From: JAUIAI01 sp045106815
GTDB taxonomy: Bacteria > Pseudomonadota > Gammaproteobacteria > Burkholderiales > Burkholderiaceae_E
Reading direction: 5' to 3'
Length of the DNA: 64,000 nucleotides
NCBI GenBank assembly: GCA_045106815.1
Contig: JBGCFG010000023.1
Location: forward strand, 1 to 64,000
The notes below the pieces were generated by a model that did not search any database, was not told the origin of the DNA, and was given only the letters and a program-made list of their open reading frames with translations. The position numbers and the translations under genes are program-made. The first letter of the stretch is position 1. Each line of letters opens with the position of its first letter. Shown here in pieces: positions 51,996 to 59,950 of this stretch.

Positions 51996-52409
51996 ATGAC
52001 AAGCGATTCTTTAGATAGTGGGCCTGTCATCGTTTTTGACGGCATTTGTCATTTCTGTTCCTGGATTGTTCAGTTTCTACTTGAGCATGATCGAAGCGGC
52101 AAGCTGATGTTTGCGCCAGTGCAAAGCGTCATCGGTGACCGACTGATGCGAGAAAATGGCATATCGACTGTTGACCCTGATTCGTTCTTGTTGGTTTCTA
52201 ACGAACAAGTCTTTGTGAAGTCTGATGCGGTCTTGGAAGTACTGAAATACCTTGGGCCTTGGCGGATGCTAAGAGTGTTTGGCTGGTTACCGCGATTCCT
52301 GCGAGACACCAGCTACGATTTGATTGCTCGAAATCGGTACAAGCTGTTTGGAAAGCGAGAGATTTGTTTCGTGCCGACGCCAGAACAACGCGCAAGGTTT
52401 CTTGACTAG
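51996..52409 (+). CDS. thiol-disulfide oxidoreductase, DCC family (DUF393)
   Basis: A 137-residue protein. The DCC motif is VIVFDGICHFCSWIVQF, where DGICxxC gives the family its name. Other conserved parts are FAPVQS, SDAVLEVLKYLGPWRML and RNRYKLFGKREICFVPT. The fold is thioredoxin-like, probably a disulfide oxidoreductase. It is 20 nt after the 2OG-like gene and 120 nt before the selenoprotein operon. Confidence 0.9.
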   Translation: MTSDSLDSGPVIVFDGICHFCSWIVQFLLEHDRSGKLMFAPVQSVIGDRLMRENGISTVDPDSFLLVSNEQVFVKSDAVLEVLKYLGPWRMLRVFGWLPRFLRDTSYDLIARNRYKLFGKREICFVPTPEQRARFLD

Positions 52410-52528
52410 CCGTTCAGTCGCAACCGAATATTTTTTGTATGGTTTGCGGACATCAGGCACTATGTAGGTGATCTTGTTCACTCTGCCTGCTGCACCTGAT
52501 CTATAACCTTGCCCAATGAGTCTGCTAC

Positions 52529-53962
52529 ATGAATTTGCCTGAAACCGGTTTCGTTGCGATTGTGAAGCGCGATTGTCCAACTTGTGAGCTTACCGAGCCG
52601 GTGTTGGCGGCGTTGGCGGAGGCTGGCCCATTAGCTGTTTTTACACAGGACGATCCGACGTTTCCCGCGAGCGTGCCCCATGAGTACGATGAGTCACTTG
52701 ACGTGTCTCACCAACTCAAAGTTGAAGTGGTGCCAACGCTGCTGCGCAGAGAAGGCGGTCGCGAAGTGAGCCGTACCTATGGATGGGATAAAACAGAGTG
52801 GCGTAAGCTGACCGGGCTTGCGACACTCGGCGAAGCTTTGCCGCCGCTGCGCCCGGGTTGCGGCGCAAAGAACATCGAGCCGGGTGTTCTTGAAGACTTG
52901 CTGGTGCGCCATGGTGAATCAGGCTTGCAAAGCCGCCGGGTCGAGCTGGGCGGCAAAGAGGACGATATAGAGGCCTTGTTCGATCGCGGTTGGTCTGATG
53001 GCCTACCTTTGGTGCCTCCCACCGAGGCGCGTGTTTTGCGCATGCTGCGCGGTACCGCTCGCGATCCACAGGAAATCATTGGCAAGATACCAAGCGATCT
53101 GGCTGACTGCACGATTGAGAAAATTGCGATTAACGCGGTTATGGCTGGTTGCAAGCCCGAGTATCTGCCCGTGGTGATTGCCGCTGTTGAGGCCGTGCTC
53201 GATGAGCCATTCGCATTGCACGGGGTGCTAGCAACAACGATGTATGTCGGCCCGGTGGTTATCGTGAATGGGCCGATTCGACGGTCAATCGGCATGAATG
53301 CCAAGGGCAATGCCCTGGGTCAGGGCTGGCGTGCCAACAGTACGATTGGTCGCGCTTTGCAACTCGTGATTCGCAATGTTGGCGGTGGTCGACCGCAAGA
53401 GGTCGATCGCGCGACGCTCGGCAACCCGGGCAAGCTCACCTATTGCTTTGCTGAAGACGAAGAAGGCTCATGTTGGGAGTCGCTCGCAAACGAGCGCGGT
53501 GTGCCGGAGGGAAAGAGTGCGGTCACGGTGTTCGCCGGGTTCGGATTGCAGGGCATTGTCGACCAGAAATCCCGCGAACCAGAAAGCCTCGCGCAGTCTT
53601 TTGCTGAGTGCCTGAAGTCGTTGCAGCATCCCAAGCTCTATATGGGCGCCGATGCAATCGTCGTGGTTGCGCCAGAGCATGAACGGACGTTTCGTGATGC
53701 GGGGTGGAGTAAGGCTCGGATCTATAAGGAGCTTCACACCAGGACGCAGACTCTGGCCGACGACATCATGCCGGGCCAGGGCGGCGTGGCAGAAGGGACA
53801 AGCGCGTTTGCATCCGGTACGATGGTGCCGAAATTCCGCGATGGCGGCCTCATGATTGTGCGTGCCGGCGGTGGCGCGGGCATGTTCAGCGGCATTATTG
53901 GTGGGTGGCTTGCGAGCGGCAAAAGAGGGTCATCACCTGTGACAAAGGAGATCACTGCATGA
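52529..53962 (+). CDS. thioredoxin-like domain protein coupled to the UGSC selenoprotein
   Basis: A 477-residue protein. Residues 1-100 look like a thioredoxin-fold domain with an N-terminal CPTC pair (Cys16, Cys19, in VKRDCPTCELTEP). Residues 145-477 form a larger domain with the motifs ALFDRGWSDGLPLVPPTEARV, NAVMAGCKPEYLPVVIAAVEA, NGPIRRSIGMNAKGNALGQGWRANSTIGRALQLV and GADAIVVVAPEHERTFRDAGWSKARI, which I do not recognise as a known enzyme. The gene overlaps the following selenoprotein gene by an ATGA junction, so the two are translated together. It probably acts as partner or electron donor of the selenoprotein. Confidence 0.8.
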   Translation: MNLPETGFVAIVKRDCPTCELTEPVLAALAEAGPLAVFTQDDPTFPASVPHEYDESLDVSHQLKVEVVPTLLRREGGREVSRTYGWDKTEWRKLTGLATLGEALPPLRPGCGAKNIEPGVLEDLLVRHGESGLQSRRVELGGKEDDIEALFDRGWSDGLPLVPPTEARVLRMLRGTARDPQEIIGKIPSDLADCTIEKIAINAVMAGCKPEYLPVVIAAVEAVLDEPFALHGVLATTMYVGPVVIVNGPIRRSIGMNAKGNALGQGWRANSTIGRALQLVIRNVGGGRPQEVDRATLGNPGKLTYCFAEDEEGSCWESLANERGVPEGKSAVTVFAGFGLQGIVDQKSREPESLAQSFAECLKSLQHPKLYMGADAIVVVAPEHERTFRDAGWSKARIYKELHTRTQTLADDIMPGQGGVAEGTSAFASGTMVPKFRDGGLMIVRAGGGAGMFSGIIGGWLASGKRGSSPVTKEITA

Positions 53963-54471
53963 CAACAATTCTAGATCCAACGGCGGAACGCTCGGTGGCT
54001 TCGCGCCCCCGGCTGGCACGCCCTGAAAAACTCGATGGTTTACGCATTGGCTTACTTGATATCGCCAAGACCAAGGGCGATATTTTTCTCGACCGTGTTG
54101 AGCATCAGTTGGCTGAGCGTGGCTTCGAAGTCAAGCGATACGCCAAGCCAACGAATACCAGGCCGGCGCCGACTGCTCTGTCGCAGCAAATCGCGACGGA
54201 AGTCGATCTGGTGATTGAAGCGCTAAGCGACTGAGGCTCTTGCACGTCGTGCTGTACGCATGACATTGCAGAGTTGGAAAGCCGCGGTATTCCAACCATT
54301 GGGATTGCGACAACAGAATTCATCCAGGCCGCTGAGGCACAGGCAAAGTCTCTGGGTACCGATCCGGCGTACGTGTTTGTCCCGCATCCCATTCAGGATC
54401 GCACGAGTGACGAACTTCATGCGCTCGCGGATGCCTACCTTGATGAGATGCTGCGCGAGTTAGGTGGCTGA
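53959..54471 (+). CDS. UGSC-type selenoprotein (in-frame UGA read as selenocysteine at residue 92)
   Basis: Read through the TGA at 54232-54234, the gene encodes 170 residues. The core is VIEALSD-U-GSCTSCCTHDIAELE, where U is selenocysteine 92, then GIPTIGIATTEFIQAAEAQA and YVFVPHPIQDRTSDEL. The part before the TGA and the part after it are in the same frame, and the downstream part has no start signal of its own. A hairpin at 54237-54273 meets the bacterial SECIS rules. I recall an NCBI family name UGSC family (seleno)protein for this motif. The start ATG overlaps the upstream stop (ATGA) and has AAGGAG 8 nt before it. The motif U-G-S-C resembles a redox-active CxxC. Gene callers without Sec support would split this into two short ORFs. 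Confidence 0.85.
54237..54273 (+). promoter_or_regulatory. bacterial SECIS element
   Basis: The RNA after the UGA can fold into one long hairpin. The lower stem pairs 54237-54244 (one bulged U at 54241) with 54267-54273. The upper stem is GUCGUGC (54246-54252) with GCAUGAC (54258-54264), 7 bp with one G-U. The apical loop UGUAC (54253-54257) has G at its second position and begins 18 nt after the UGA. These values lie within the bSECIS limits known to me (G in the first two loop bases, loop 3-14 nt, upper stem 4-16 bp, 16-37 nt spacing). The hairpin also encodes TSCCTHD, so it is constrained by the protein. Confidence 0.75.
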
Positions 54472-54479
54472 GGCCAGGG

Positions 54480-54916
54480 GTGGCTAGTGGGCAAAACGTC
54501 GGGCGCGCGGCGGGGTATTCCAAACACCCTTGTATAAGAAACTAGGCATAAAGAGCCATTGTCGGGTAAAGACCAGGAACGCTCCGCCTGGTTATCTGGA
54601 GCTGTTATCCCCGGTGCCTGAGGGTGCGAAGTTTTCAAGCAGACTCAGACCGCCGGTGGATATCTGGCATGTTTTTACGACATCCAGATCCGAACTGAGC
54701 AGACCACTCAGTACGGCCATCGGCGAGATACGTCAGGACGGTGCCATCTGGGTGTCCTGGCCCAAGAAGAGTTCCGGTGTGCCGTCTGAAATCACAGAAC
54801 ACACCGTCAGAGAGCTTGCGCTGCCCATGGGACTGGTCGACGTTAAGGTATGCGCGGTTGATGCCACCTGGTCCGGTCTGAAACTCGTCATTCGTAAGGC
54901 CTTGCGTGCCAGCTAA
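54480..54916 (+). CDS. DUF3052-family protein with apparent single-base frameshift
   Basis: The main part of the protein is read from about 54530: YKKLGIKSHCRVKTRNAPPGY, then DIWHVFTTSRSELSRPL, DGAIWVSWPKKSSGV, and GLVDVKVCAVDATWSGLKLVIRKAL. This is the DUF3052 pattern. In that family the start is a GYS.TPL.KKLGI region. Here GYSKHP is present but in another frame, encoded from a GTG at 54480, and one base is missing at about 54528-54532 between HP and YKKLG. Adding one base there would give GYSKHP-L-YKKLGI. Either this is an assembly error or the gene is being lost. A TTG at 54530 could serve as a shorter start. It is 8 nt after the selenoprotein stop. Confidence 0.75.
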
Positions 54917-54962
54917 GCGATTCCACGACAGCTGTGCGCATTTGCCCTGACCAGGAGGATGC

Positions 54963-55477
54963 GTGACCGACGCTGATCAAATGGCGTTTCGCCGTGCCAT
55001 TGAGAGGGGCAGATCACCAGCCTCCTTTTGACTTCCGGAGCAACTGTCGACGGTAATGATGGGGCTGAGAGTCCTTTGATCGGCGCTGCTTCGCTGGGGA
55101 CCGAACAGGTCGGGCTCGTGCTGTTGCAGCACGGTGCGAAGATTGATTCGACATCCGTTCATGGCGCTGGCGCACTCCACTGGGCTGCCTACACTGGCTT
55201 GCCCAGACTAGTCTCGGCACTTCTGGAGCGGGGCGCAGACGCTGAGTCCAAATGCACCGAGTTTGGTGCGAGCCCTTTGTTCTGGGCCGTACAAGGATTC
55301 AGCCGGTTCGGACCGAAGAAAAAGGCAGGGCAGCTTGAAGCAGCAAAGACACTGTTGCTTGGTGGCGCTGATGCGAACACACGCAACATTACCGGGGTGA
55401 CGGCACTGAGTCGTTCTCGAGAAAGCGATGCGGTGGCGATGACCGAGTTATTGTTGAGGCATGACGCGCAGGCCTGA
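54963..55477 (+). CDS. ankyrin repeat protein with apparent single-base frameshift
   Basis: From a GTG at 54963 (AGGAGG 4 nt upstream) the first frame reads MAFRRAIERG. From about 55010 the next frame reads ITSLLLTSGATVDG, then SPLIGAASLGTEQVGLVLLQHGAKI, GALHWAAYTGLPRLVSALLERGADAE, SPLFWAVQGF, AAKTLLLGGADANTRNITGVTAL. Joined, AFRRAIERG-QITSLLLTSGATVD is a normal ankyrin repeat, so one base seems to be lost in the GGGG run at 55006-55009. Several repeats follow, of about 33 residues. Ankyrin proteins mediate protein binding. The next stop is at 55475-55477. Confidence 0.75.
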
Positions 55478-55573
55478 CAGACAACCGACGGGTCTGTCAT
55501 AGCCATTGAGCCCGTGATGCGTGTTGCTGAGATCCCGACAATTTGATCCCGTCCAAACAGGAGTGCCTCATTT

Positions 55574-56419
55574 ATGGACTGTTCGCGTCGATTTATCCAA
55601 TGTGATGTCTTCACCGATACGCCAACGAAAGGCAACGCGCTGGCGGTGGTGCTTGACGCAGAAGGTTTGTCGGATGAGGCAATGGCTTCATTTGCCGCTT
55701 GGACCAATCTGGCCGAGACGACCTTTGTCCTGCCCACCGATGATCCGGCCGCTGATTATCATCTGCGAATTTTCACACCCGTTCGGGAGATGCCGTTTGC
55801 CGGGCATCCTACGCTAGGCAGTTGTGCTGCATGGCTGCACGTCGGTGGCAGGCCGAAGCAGCCCGGTGTCGTCCGGCAACTGTGCGGCGTTGGCATCGTT
55901 GAGATATTTGTTGATCGAGATGTCCCGGCGTTTGTGGCGCCTCCCACTGCGATAAGGCCCATGCCGGAAGTAGATCGGAAAAGAATCGGGAAAAAGCTTC
56001 GCCTTGGCGAGCACGCGATCGTCGAAACCGCAGTGCTCGACAACGGACCGGTCTGGCAGGTGTTTGAGTTGCGCAGTGCTGAGGACGTCCTGGCGGTCGA
56101 CGCTATGTCGGTGAGGTGGCCCGATGAGAAATCGATTGGCCTGATTGGCCCTCATCCGGGTGGTTCAGACTGCGACTACGAGGTCCGCATGCTGGCTCCA
56201 TCAAGCGGCATGAGTGAAGACCCGATAACCGGGTCACTCAATGCGGCTCTGGCTCACTGGTTTGCCATGCGCAAGCAGCTCAAAGACACCATGCGGGTTG
56301 CCCAGGGGAGGATCATCAATCGACATGGCAGGGTATTTGTCTCGCGTGAAGGTGAATCCGTACTGATTGGCGGGCAAACGCAAATTCTGATCGACGGGGC
56401 GGTCACATTGCCCGCTTGA
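55574..56419 (+). CDS. PhzF-family isomerase-like protein
   Basis: A 281-residue protein of the PhzF (phenazine biosynthesis-like) family. The N-terminus IQCDVFTDTPTKGNALAVVLDA, catalytic-type Glu in NLAETTFVLP, the HLRIFTPVREMPFAGHPTLGS motif and the C-terminal DPITGSLNAALAHWF and HGRVFVSREGE are standard. There are no other phenazine genes, so it is a general isomerase of unknown substrate. AGGAG lies 11 nt before the ATG. Confidence 0.92.
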   Translation: MDCSRRFIQCDVFTDTPTKGNALAVVLDAEGLSDEAMASFAAWTNLAETTFVLPTDDPAADYHLRIFTPVREMPFAGHPTLGSCAAWLHVGGRPKQPGVVRQLCGVGIVEIFVDRDVPAFVAPPTAIRPMPEVDRKRIGKKLRLGEHAIVETAVLDNGPVWQVFELRSAEDVLAVDAMSVRWPDEKSIGLIGPHPGGSDCDYEVRMLAPSSGMSEDPITGSLNAALAHWFAMRKQLKDTMRVAQGRIINRHGRVFVSREGESVLIGGQTQILIDGAVTLPA

Positions 56420-56486
56420 CTAGAATCAACTGCGTGCCTTTATCGCAAAGCTAGGCTGTGCCCTCGTTAGCAATCGGGAGCACTAG

Positions 56487-57434
56487 ATGATGGGCAGATT
56501 CATTTCCTTCGGTTTTCTCGTACTCGCGCTCCTCGTGAGTCATGTTGCTCAAGCGGCAGATGATCGCGCTCTTCCCGGTTCCCTTGTCACTGCACAGTGG
56601 CTGAAGCAGCATTTGAACGATCCAGACTTGGTCGTATTGGATACTTCCGTGTTGATAGAGTTTGACGACAAAGGGGCGATGTCGACTCGGAGCGGCCGTG
56701 AAAGGTATGACAAAGGGCATATCCCAACGGCTGCGTTTGCGGACTTGATGGGTGATCTTGTTGATACGACTAGCCAATACTTGTACGCGATGCCCAAGCC
56801 TGAACAGTTTGCGGCAGCCATGGCGAGGTTGGGTGTCGATGACAGCAGTACCGTCGTTCTATACGCAGGCGATTTCTCTGCCTGGGCGGCACGTGTATGG
56901 TGGATGTTGCGTTGGATTGGCTTTGACAACGCCGCCATATTGGATGGTGGCTTATCGTCTTGGACGAAAGCAGGATTCGAACTGAGTACCGAACCACCCC
57001 GGATCAACCAGGCCAAACTCTCTATCTCGTTACGGCCTGACTTAGTCGTGCAACGTGATGAGGTTTTTGCGGGCATCAGCGACACGAGCGTCACGCTCAT
57101 TGATGCGATGCCCGCGGCCCACTTCCGAGGCGAAATGGTGATGTATGGCAGGAGTGGGCATATCCCAACGGCCGTCAACGTGCCGACTGTTTTCGCCGAT
57201 GACGGTCACTTCTTATCAGATGAGGTACTCACCAGTCTGCACCCCTTTGACCGGAGCAAACGGGTTGTGACGTATTGTGGAGGGGGTATCTCCGCTTCAG
57301 CGAATGCTTTTGCGATGCACCGTTTGGGTTTTTCCAATGTTGGCGTATACATGAACTCGCTGGATGAGTGGGCCGATAGTCCTCAGAACCCCCTGATTAT
57401 GGAAGCGCAGCAATTCCTGGACAAAACGAAATGA
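56487..57434 (+). CDS. exported two-domain rhodanese (sulfurtransferase)
   Basis: A 315-residue protein with a signal peptide (about 1-23, ending VAQAADD), so it acts in the periplasm. Two rhodanese domains follow. The N-terminal one (residues about 35-165) lacks the active Cys at its loop (AGDFSAWAARVWWMLR); the C-terminal one has the catalytic Cys in VVTYCGGGISASANAF. Such proteins transfer sulfur from thiosulfate or 3-mercaptopyruvate to acceptors. It stands between PhzF and a GyrI-like gene. Confidence 0.9.
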   Translation: MMGRFISFGFLVLALLVSHVAQAADDRALPGSLVTAQWLKQHLNDPDLVVLDTSVLIEFDDKGAMSTRSGRERYDKGHIPTAAFADLMGDLVDTTSQYLYAMPKPEQFAAAMARLGVDDSSTVVLYAGDFSAWAARVWWMLRWIGFDNAAILDGGLSSWTKAGFELSTEPPRINQAKLSISLRPDLVVQRDEVFAGISDTSVTLIDAMPAAHFRGEMVMYGRSGHIPTAVNVPTVFADDGHFLSDEVLTSLHPFDRSKRVVTYCGGGISASANAFAMHRLGFSNVGVYMNSLDEWADSPQNPLIMEAQQFLDKTK

Positions 57435-57549
57435 TTCAGCGTCTTTGCAAGCTGTCGAACTGTGATTGAAAACACCCATTGCTGGCGTTTACTATGCGTG
57501 TGGCGAGCATAAGCAAAGTGATGTGCCACAAGCATGGGAGAAGCAAACG

Positions 57550-58017
57550 ATGAATTTAGAACCGGAGTTTCTGACAGGAGAGGAAAAGTGCCTGGTTGCC
57601 CTGTCGGGCAGGTTCACCCCCGCCACGCGTACCGATATTCCAGCAATGTGGCATGACTTCTGGTCGCAAAACTGGCAGTTTCAGGGGTACGAGGAGCAGG
57701 CCGCGTATGGTGTGTCCTACGATGTGCAGCCGGATGGCACTTTCAACTATGCCATCGGGCGAAATATTGATCCGGTTCCAGACTCACTGCCAGATAAGGC
57801 CTGTACCGTGGTGTTGTCAGCGGGCCGCTATGCCGTATTTCGCCAGCATGGGCCGGTAACCGAGTTGCCAACTTTGTTCGACGCTATCTTCTCCCAGTGG
57901 TTGCCTGAATCAGGCGTCTTTCAGCGAGAAGGGGCGGTGTTTGAGCGATACCCATATGACGACAATGCCTCGCCAGAATCTATGAAATACGAGATATGGG
58001 TGCCGGTGACGGACTAG
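57550..58017 (+). CDS. GyrI-like effector-binding domain protein
   Basis: A 155-residue protein. The pattern LVALSGRFTPATRTDIPAMWHDFWSQ, YGVSYDVQPDGTFNYAIGRNI, CTVVLSAGRYAVFRQHGPVTELPTLFDAIFSQWLPESG and FERYPYDDNASPESMKYEIWVPV matches GyrI-like domains (the ligand-binding part of AraC regulators and the gyrase inhibitor family) without a DNA-binding part. It may bind a small molecule. I start at the ATG at 57550, with GGGAG upstream; a longer frame begins at 57466. Confidence 0.88.
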   Translation: MNLEPEFLTGEEKCLVALSGRFTPATRTDIPAMWHDFWSQNWQFQGYEEQAAYGVSYDVQPDGTFNYAIGRNIDPVPDSLPDKACTVVLSAGRYAVFRQHGPVTELPTLFDAIFSQWLPESGVFQREGAVFERYPYDDNASPESMKYEIWVPVTD

Positions 58018-58050
58018 TCGACGCGGCTTGTCAGTTTTGCCGGACAACGG

Positions 58051-59811
58051 TCACGACTGGTCTTGAGTGTCGACTGCCTTGTGTTGCTGTTTCCGGTAGT
58101 ACATGTCGTTGTCGGCATGCTTTAAGAGCGACTGAAAGTCTGCGCCGTGATCCGGATAGATCGAAATACCAACTGTGGCGCTGATAGTGTTCGGCCGGCT
58201 CTTTGATGGAGGCAGGTGATCAATTGTCGCTAACGGCGTGTTTAGTGCGCCTTCGAGTTTGTCTCGGATGGTGTTGGCTTCTTCGGCGTTTCTTGTCTTG
58301 TCCAGCATCACGATGAATTCGTCACCGCCGAATCGCGCTGCGATATCGTCTGGGCGAATACTGGCAACTAATTTCTCACCAATCTCTACCAACACCTGGT
58401 CGCCAATGTCATGCCCGAGGCGGTCATTAATTTTCTTAAAGTCATTCAGGTCGATGAACATCAGTGCAAATGGGTGGTGGTCGTCGCGCCGACGATTGTT
58501 GATGATGCGATCTTCAACTCGTCGTACAACCGCTTCTCTGTTGGGGATGCCAGTCAGGCGATCGGTGAGCAACTTCTGTTGCATCGCCGAGAAGGTTTTG
58601 GCGAGATCCCCAATTTCGTCCTGCCGGTCGGTGAGTATGGTGCTTGAATGATCACCGTCGCTCATGGCCTTCACGGCAGCACTCAGCTTGCGTAGTTCTT
58701 TGGAAATGATGCCGAGCACCATATAGCCTGTCAGACCTATGGCCAGGCAGGCAAGCAAGGCGAGTGCGGCAGTTCTTTTGACGTTGGCCGTGACCTTATG
58801 CATGAAGTCGTCGCGCGGAACTGCAACGGCCACAATCCAATCCAGGCCGGCGTCATCTCGCAGCCGGGTATAACCAGCCTGGACCAACTCACCGGTTGGT
58901 CCCTCGAATACAGTTGTCAGGGCTTCGTTGTCGCGGGCGCCCGGGCTAGCCAGCTTTCTAACGGCAGCGTATGTTGTCGATATCCACGGGTCCTCGCTGT
59001 TGCCGGCGTTTAGTCGGGTGCTTTGATTGTTCTCGCCCATTTGGAGATGCGGGCCCCGTGAGGTGGCGACTAACTGCCCATCCGGTTCGACAATGAACGC
59101 AAAGCCATTCTGGCTGAGGCCAAGCGTTTTTAAAAACTGGTTCAGCAATTCGAGCGACAGGTCGGTGGCGACTACGCCCTCGAATTCACCGGTTGGCCCG
59201 ATGACCCGTCTGGCACGTGTACTCACGAGTTCAAGGGTTTTGAAGTCGATGTAAATGGCTGTCCAGGTTTGCTTGTCTTCCTGTTGGCCCGCCTTGTACC
59301 AGGGGCGCTCACGAGGCTCAAACACGCGAGACTCAATATCCGGATCTTGCAATTCGCCGTCAATCTTGGAATACCGGAAGATTGAGCGTGGCGATTGTCC
59401 ATCAGGTCTCAGCCGTAGCTCAGCTTCAGTCTCACTAAAGCGCCACAGACCCAGAAACTCGCCGCGCCGATTGCCATAGTAGGCATAGTTGTTTGGATCT
59501 CGGTGGATCGTAGTGGCGAGCCAAAATCGTGTTCTCAGCTCGTCAAGCTCATCCTTGATCGAAGTAGGAGCCGGGATGTCGGGTGGAAACGCGGTATCCA
59601 GGACTGCTTCTGAGCCCGAAACGTGCTTGTCTACGGCCTGCTGAATACGACTGACAGTTTCGGACAGCAGGCGGTCGCTGAGTGTATTAACCGCATCGCT
59701 GCCTGCCTGATATGACAGCAGGCCAATGACGAGTGCCGCCAGGATAACCAGCGCTACATAGGGCACTGTGAGGAGTTGTTTTAGGGACATCCGAGAAACG
59801 GAATTGCTCAT
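58051..59811 (-). CDS. diguanylate cyclase with periplasmic Cache sensor domain
   Basis: A 586-residue membrane signalling protein. A helix at about residues 16-35 is followed by a dCACHE-like periplasmic sensor (about 40-340, with YNY-type AYYGNRRGEFLGLW and RPWYKAGQ), a second helix at about 348-370, a HAMP-like region and a C-terminal GGDEF domain. The signature is intact, RFGGDEFIVML, and the inhibitory site RPDD lies 5 residues before it. LTGIPNREAV and FIDLNDFKKINDRLGHDIGDQVL are also complete. It makes cyclic di-GMP in response to an external ligand. No EAL domain is present. Confidence 0.93.
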   Translation of the reverse strand: MSNSVSRMSLKQLLTVPYVALVILAALVIGLLSYQAGSDAVNTLSDRLLSETVSRIQQAVDKHVSGSEAVLDTAFPPDIPAPTSIKDELDELRTRFWLATTIHRDPNNYAYYGNRRGEFLGLWRFSETEAELRLRPDGQSPRSIFRYSKIDGELQDPDIESRVFEPRERPWYKAGQQEDKQTWTAIYIDFKTLELVSTRARRVIGPTGEFEGVVATDLSLELLNQFLKTLGLSQNGFAFIVEPDGQLVATSRGPHLQMGENNQSTRLNAGNSEDPWISTTYAAVRKLASPGARDNEALTTVFEGPTGELVQAGYTRLRDDAGLDWIVAVAVPRDDFMHKVTANVKRTAALALLACLAIGLTGYMVLGIISKELRKLSAAVKAMSDGDHSSTILTDRQDEIGDLAKTFSAMQQKLLTDRLTGIPNREAVVRRVEDRIINNRRRDDHHPFALMFIDLNDFKKINDRLGHDIGDQVLVEIGEKLVASIRPDDIAARFGGDEFIVMLDKTRNAEEANTIRDKLEGALNTPLATIDHLPPSKSRPNTISATVGISIYPDHGADFQSLLKHADNDMYYRKQQHKAVDTQDQS

Positions 59812-59950
59812 CCCGCCAATTTTTGTCCAGTCGTGCTATTTCGGCAAGGGCGATGGACGCTTAGTATCTTGAATTGGCTCACTTAGCCACATAGTGTGAC
59901 TTAATGGTCTGAAATTCAATTGTTATCCGTTGCGCCTAGTTGACACTCAT

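Noticed and set aside
51544..52002. 152-residue minus-strand frame opposite the 2OG-like gene
   Set aside because: The plus strand carries the HxD...H pattern of a real family, so the minus-strand frame is a shadow.
54274..54471. separate small gene after the TGA at 54232
   Set aside because: It begins at a TTG with no ribosome binding site and is in frame with, and completes, the selenoprotein; read-through explains it better.
55001..55003. second selenocysteine codon in the ankyrin gene
   Set aside because: A TGA precedes the second ankyrin frame, but the sequence upstream of it in that frame is not protein-like; a one-base frameshift explains the join better.
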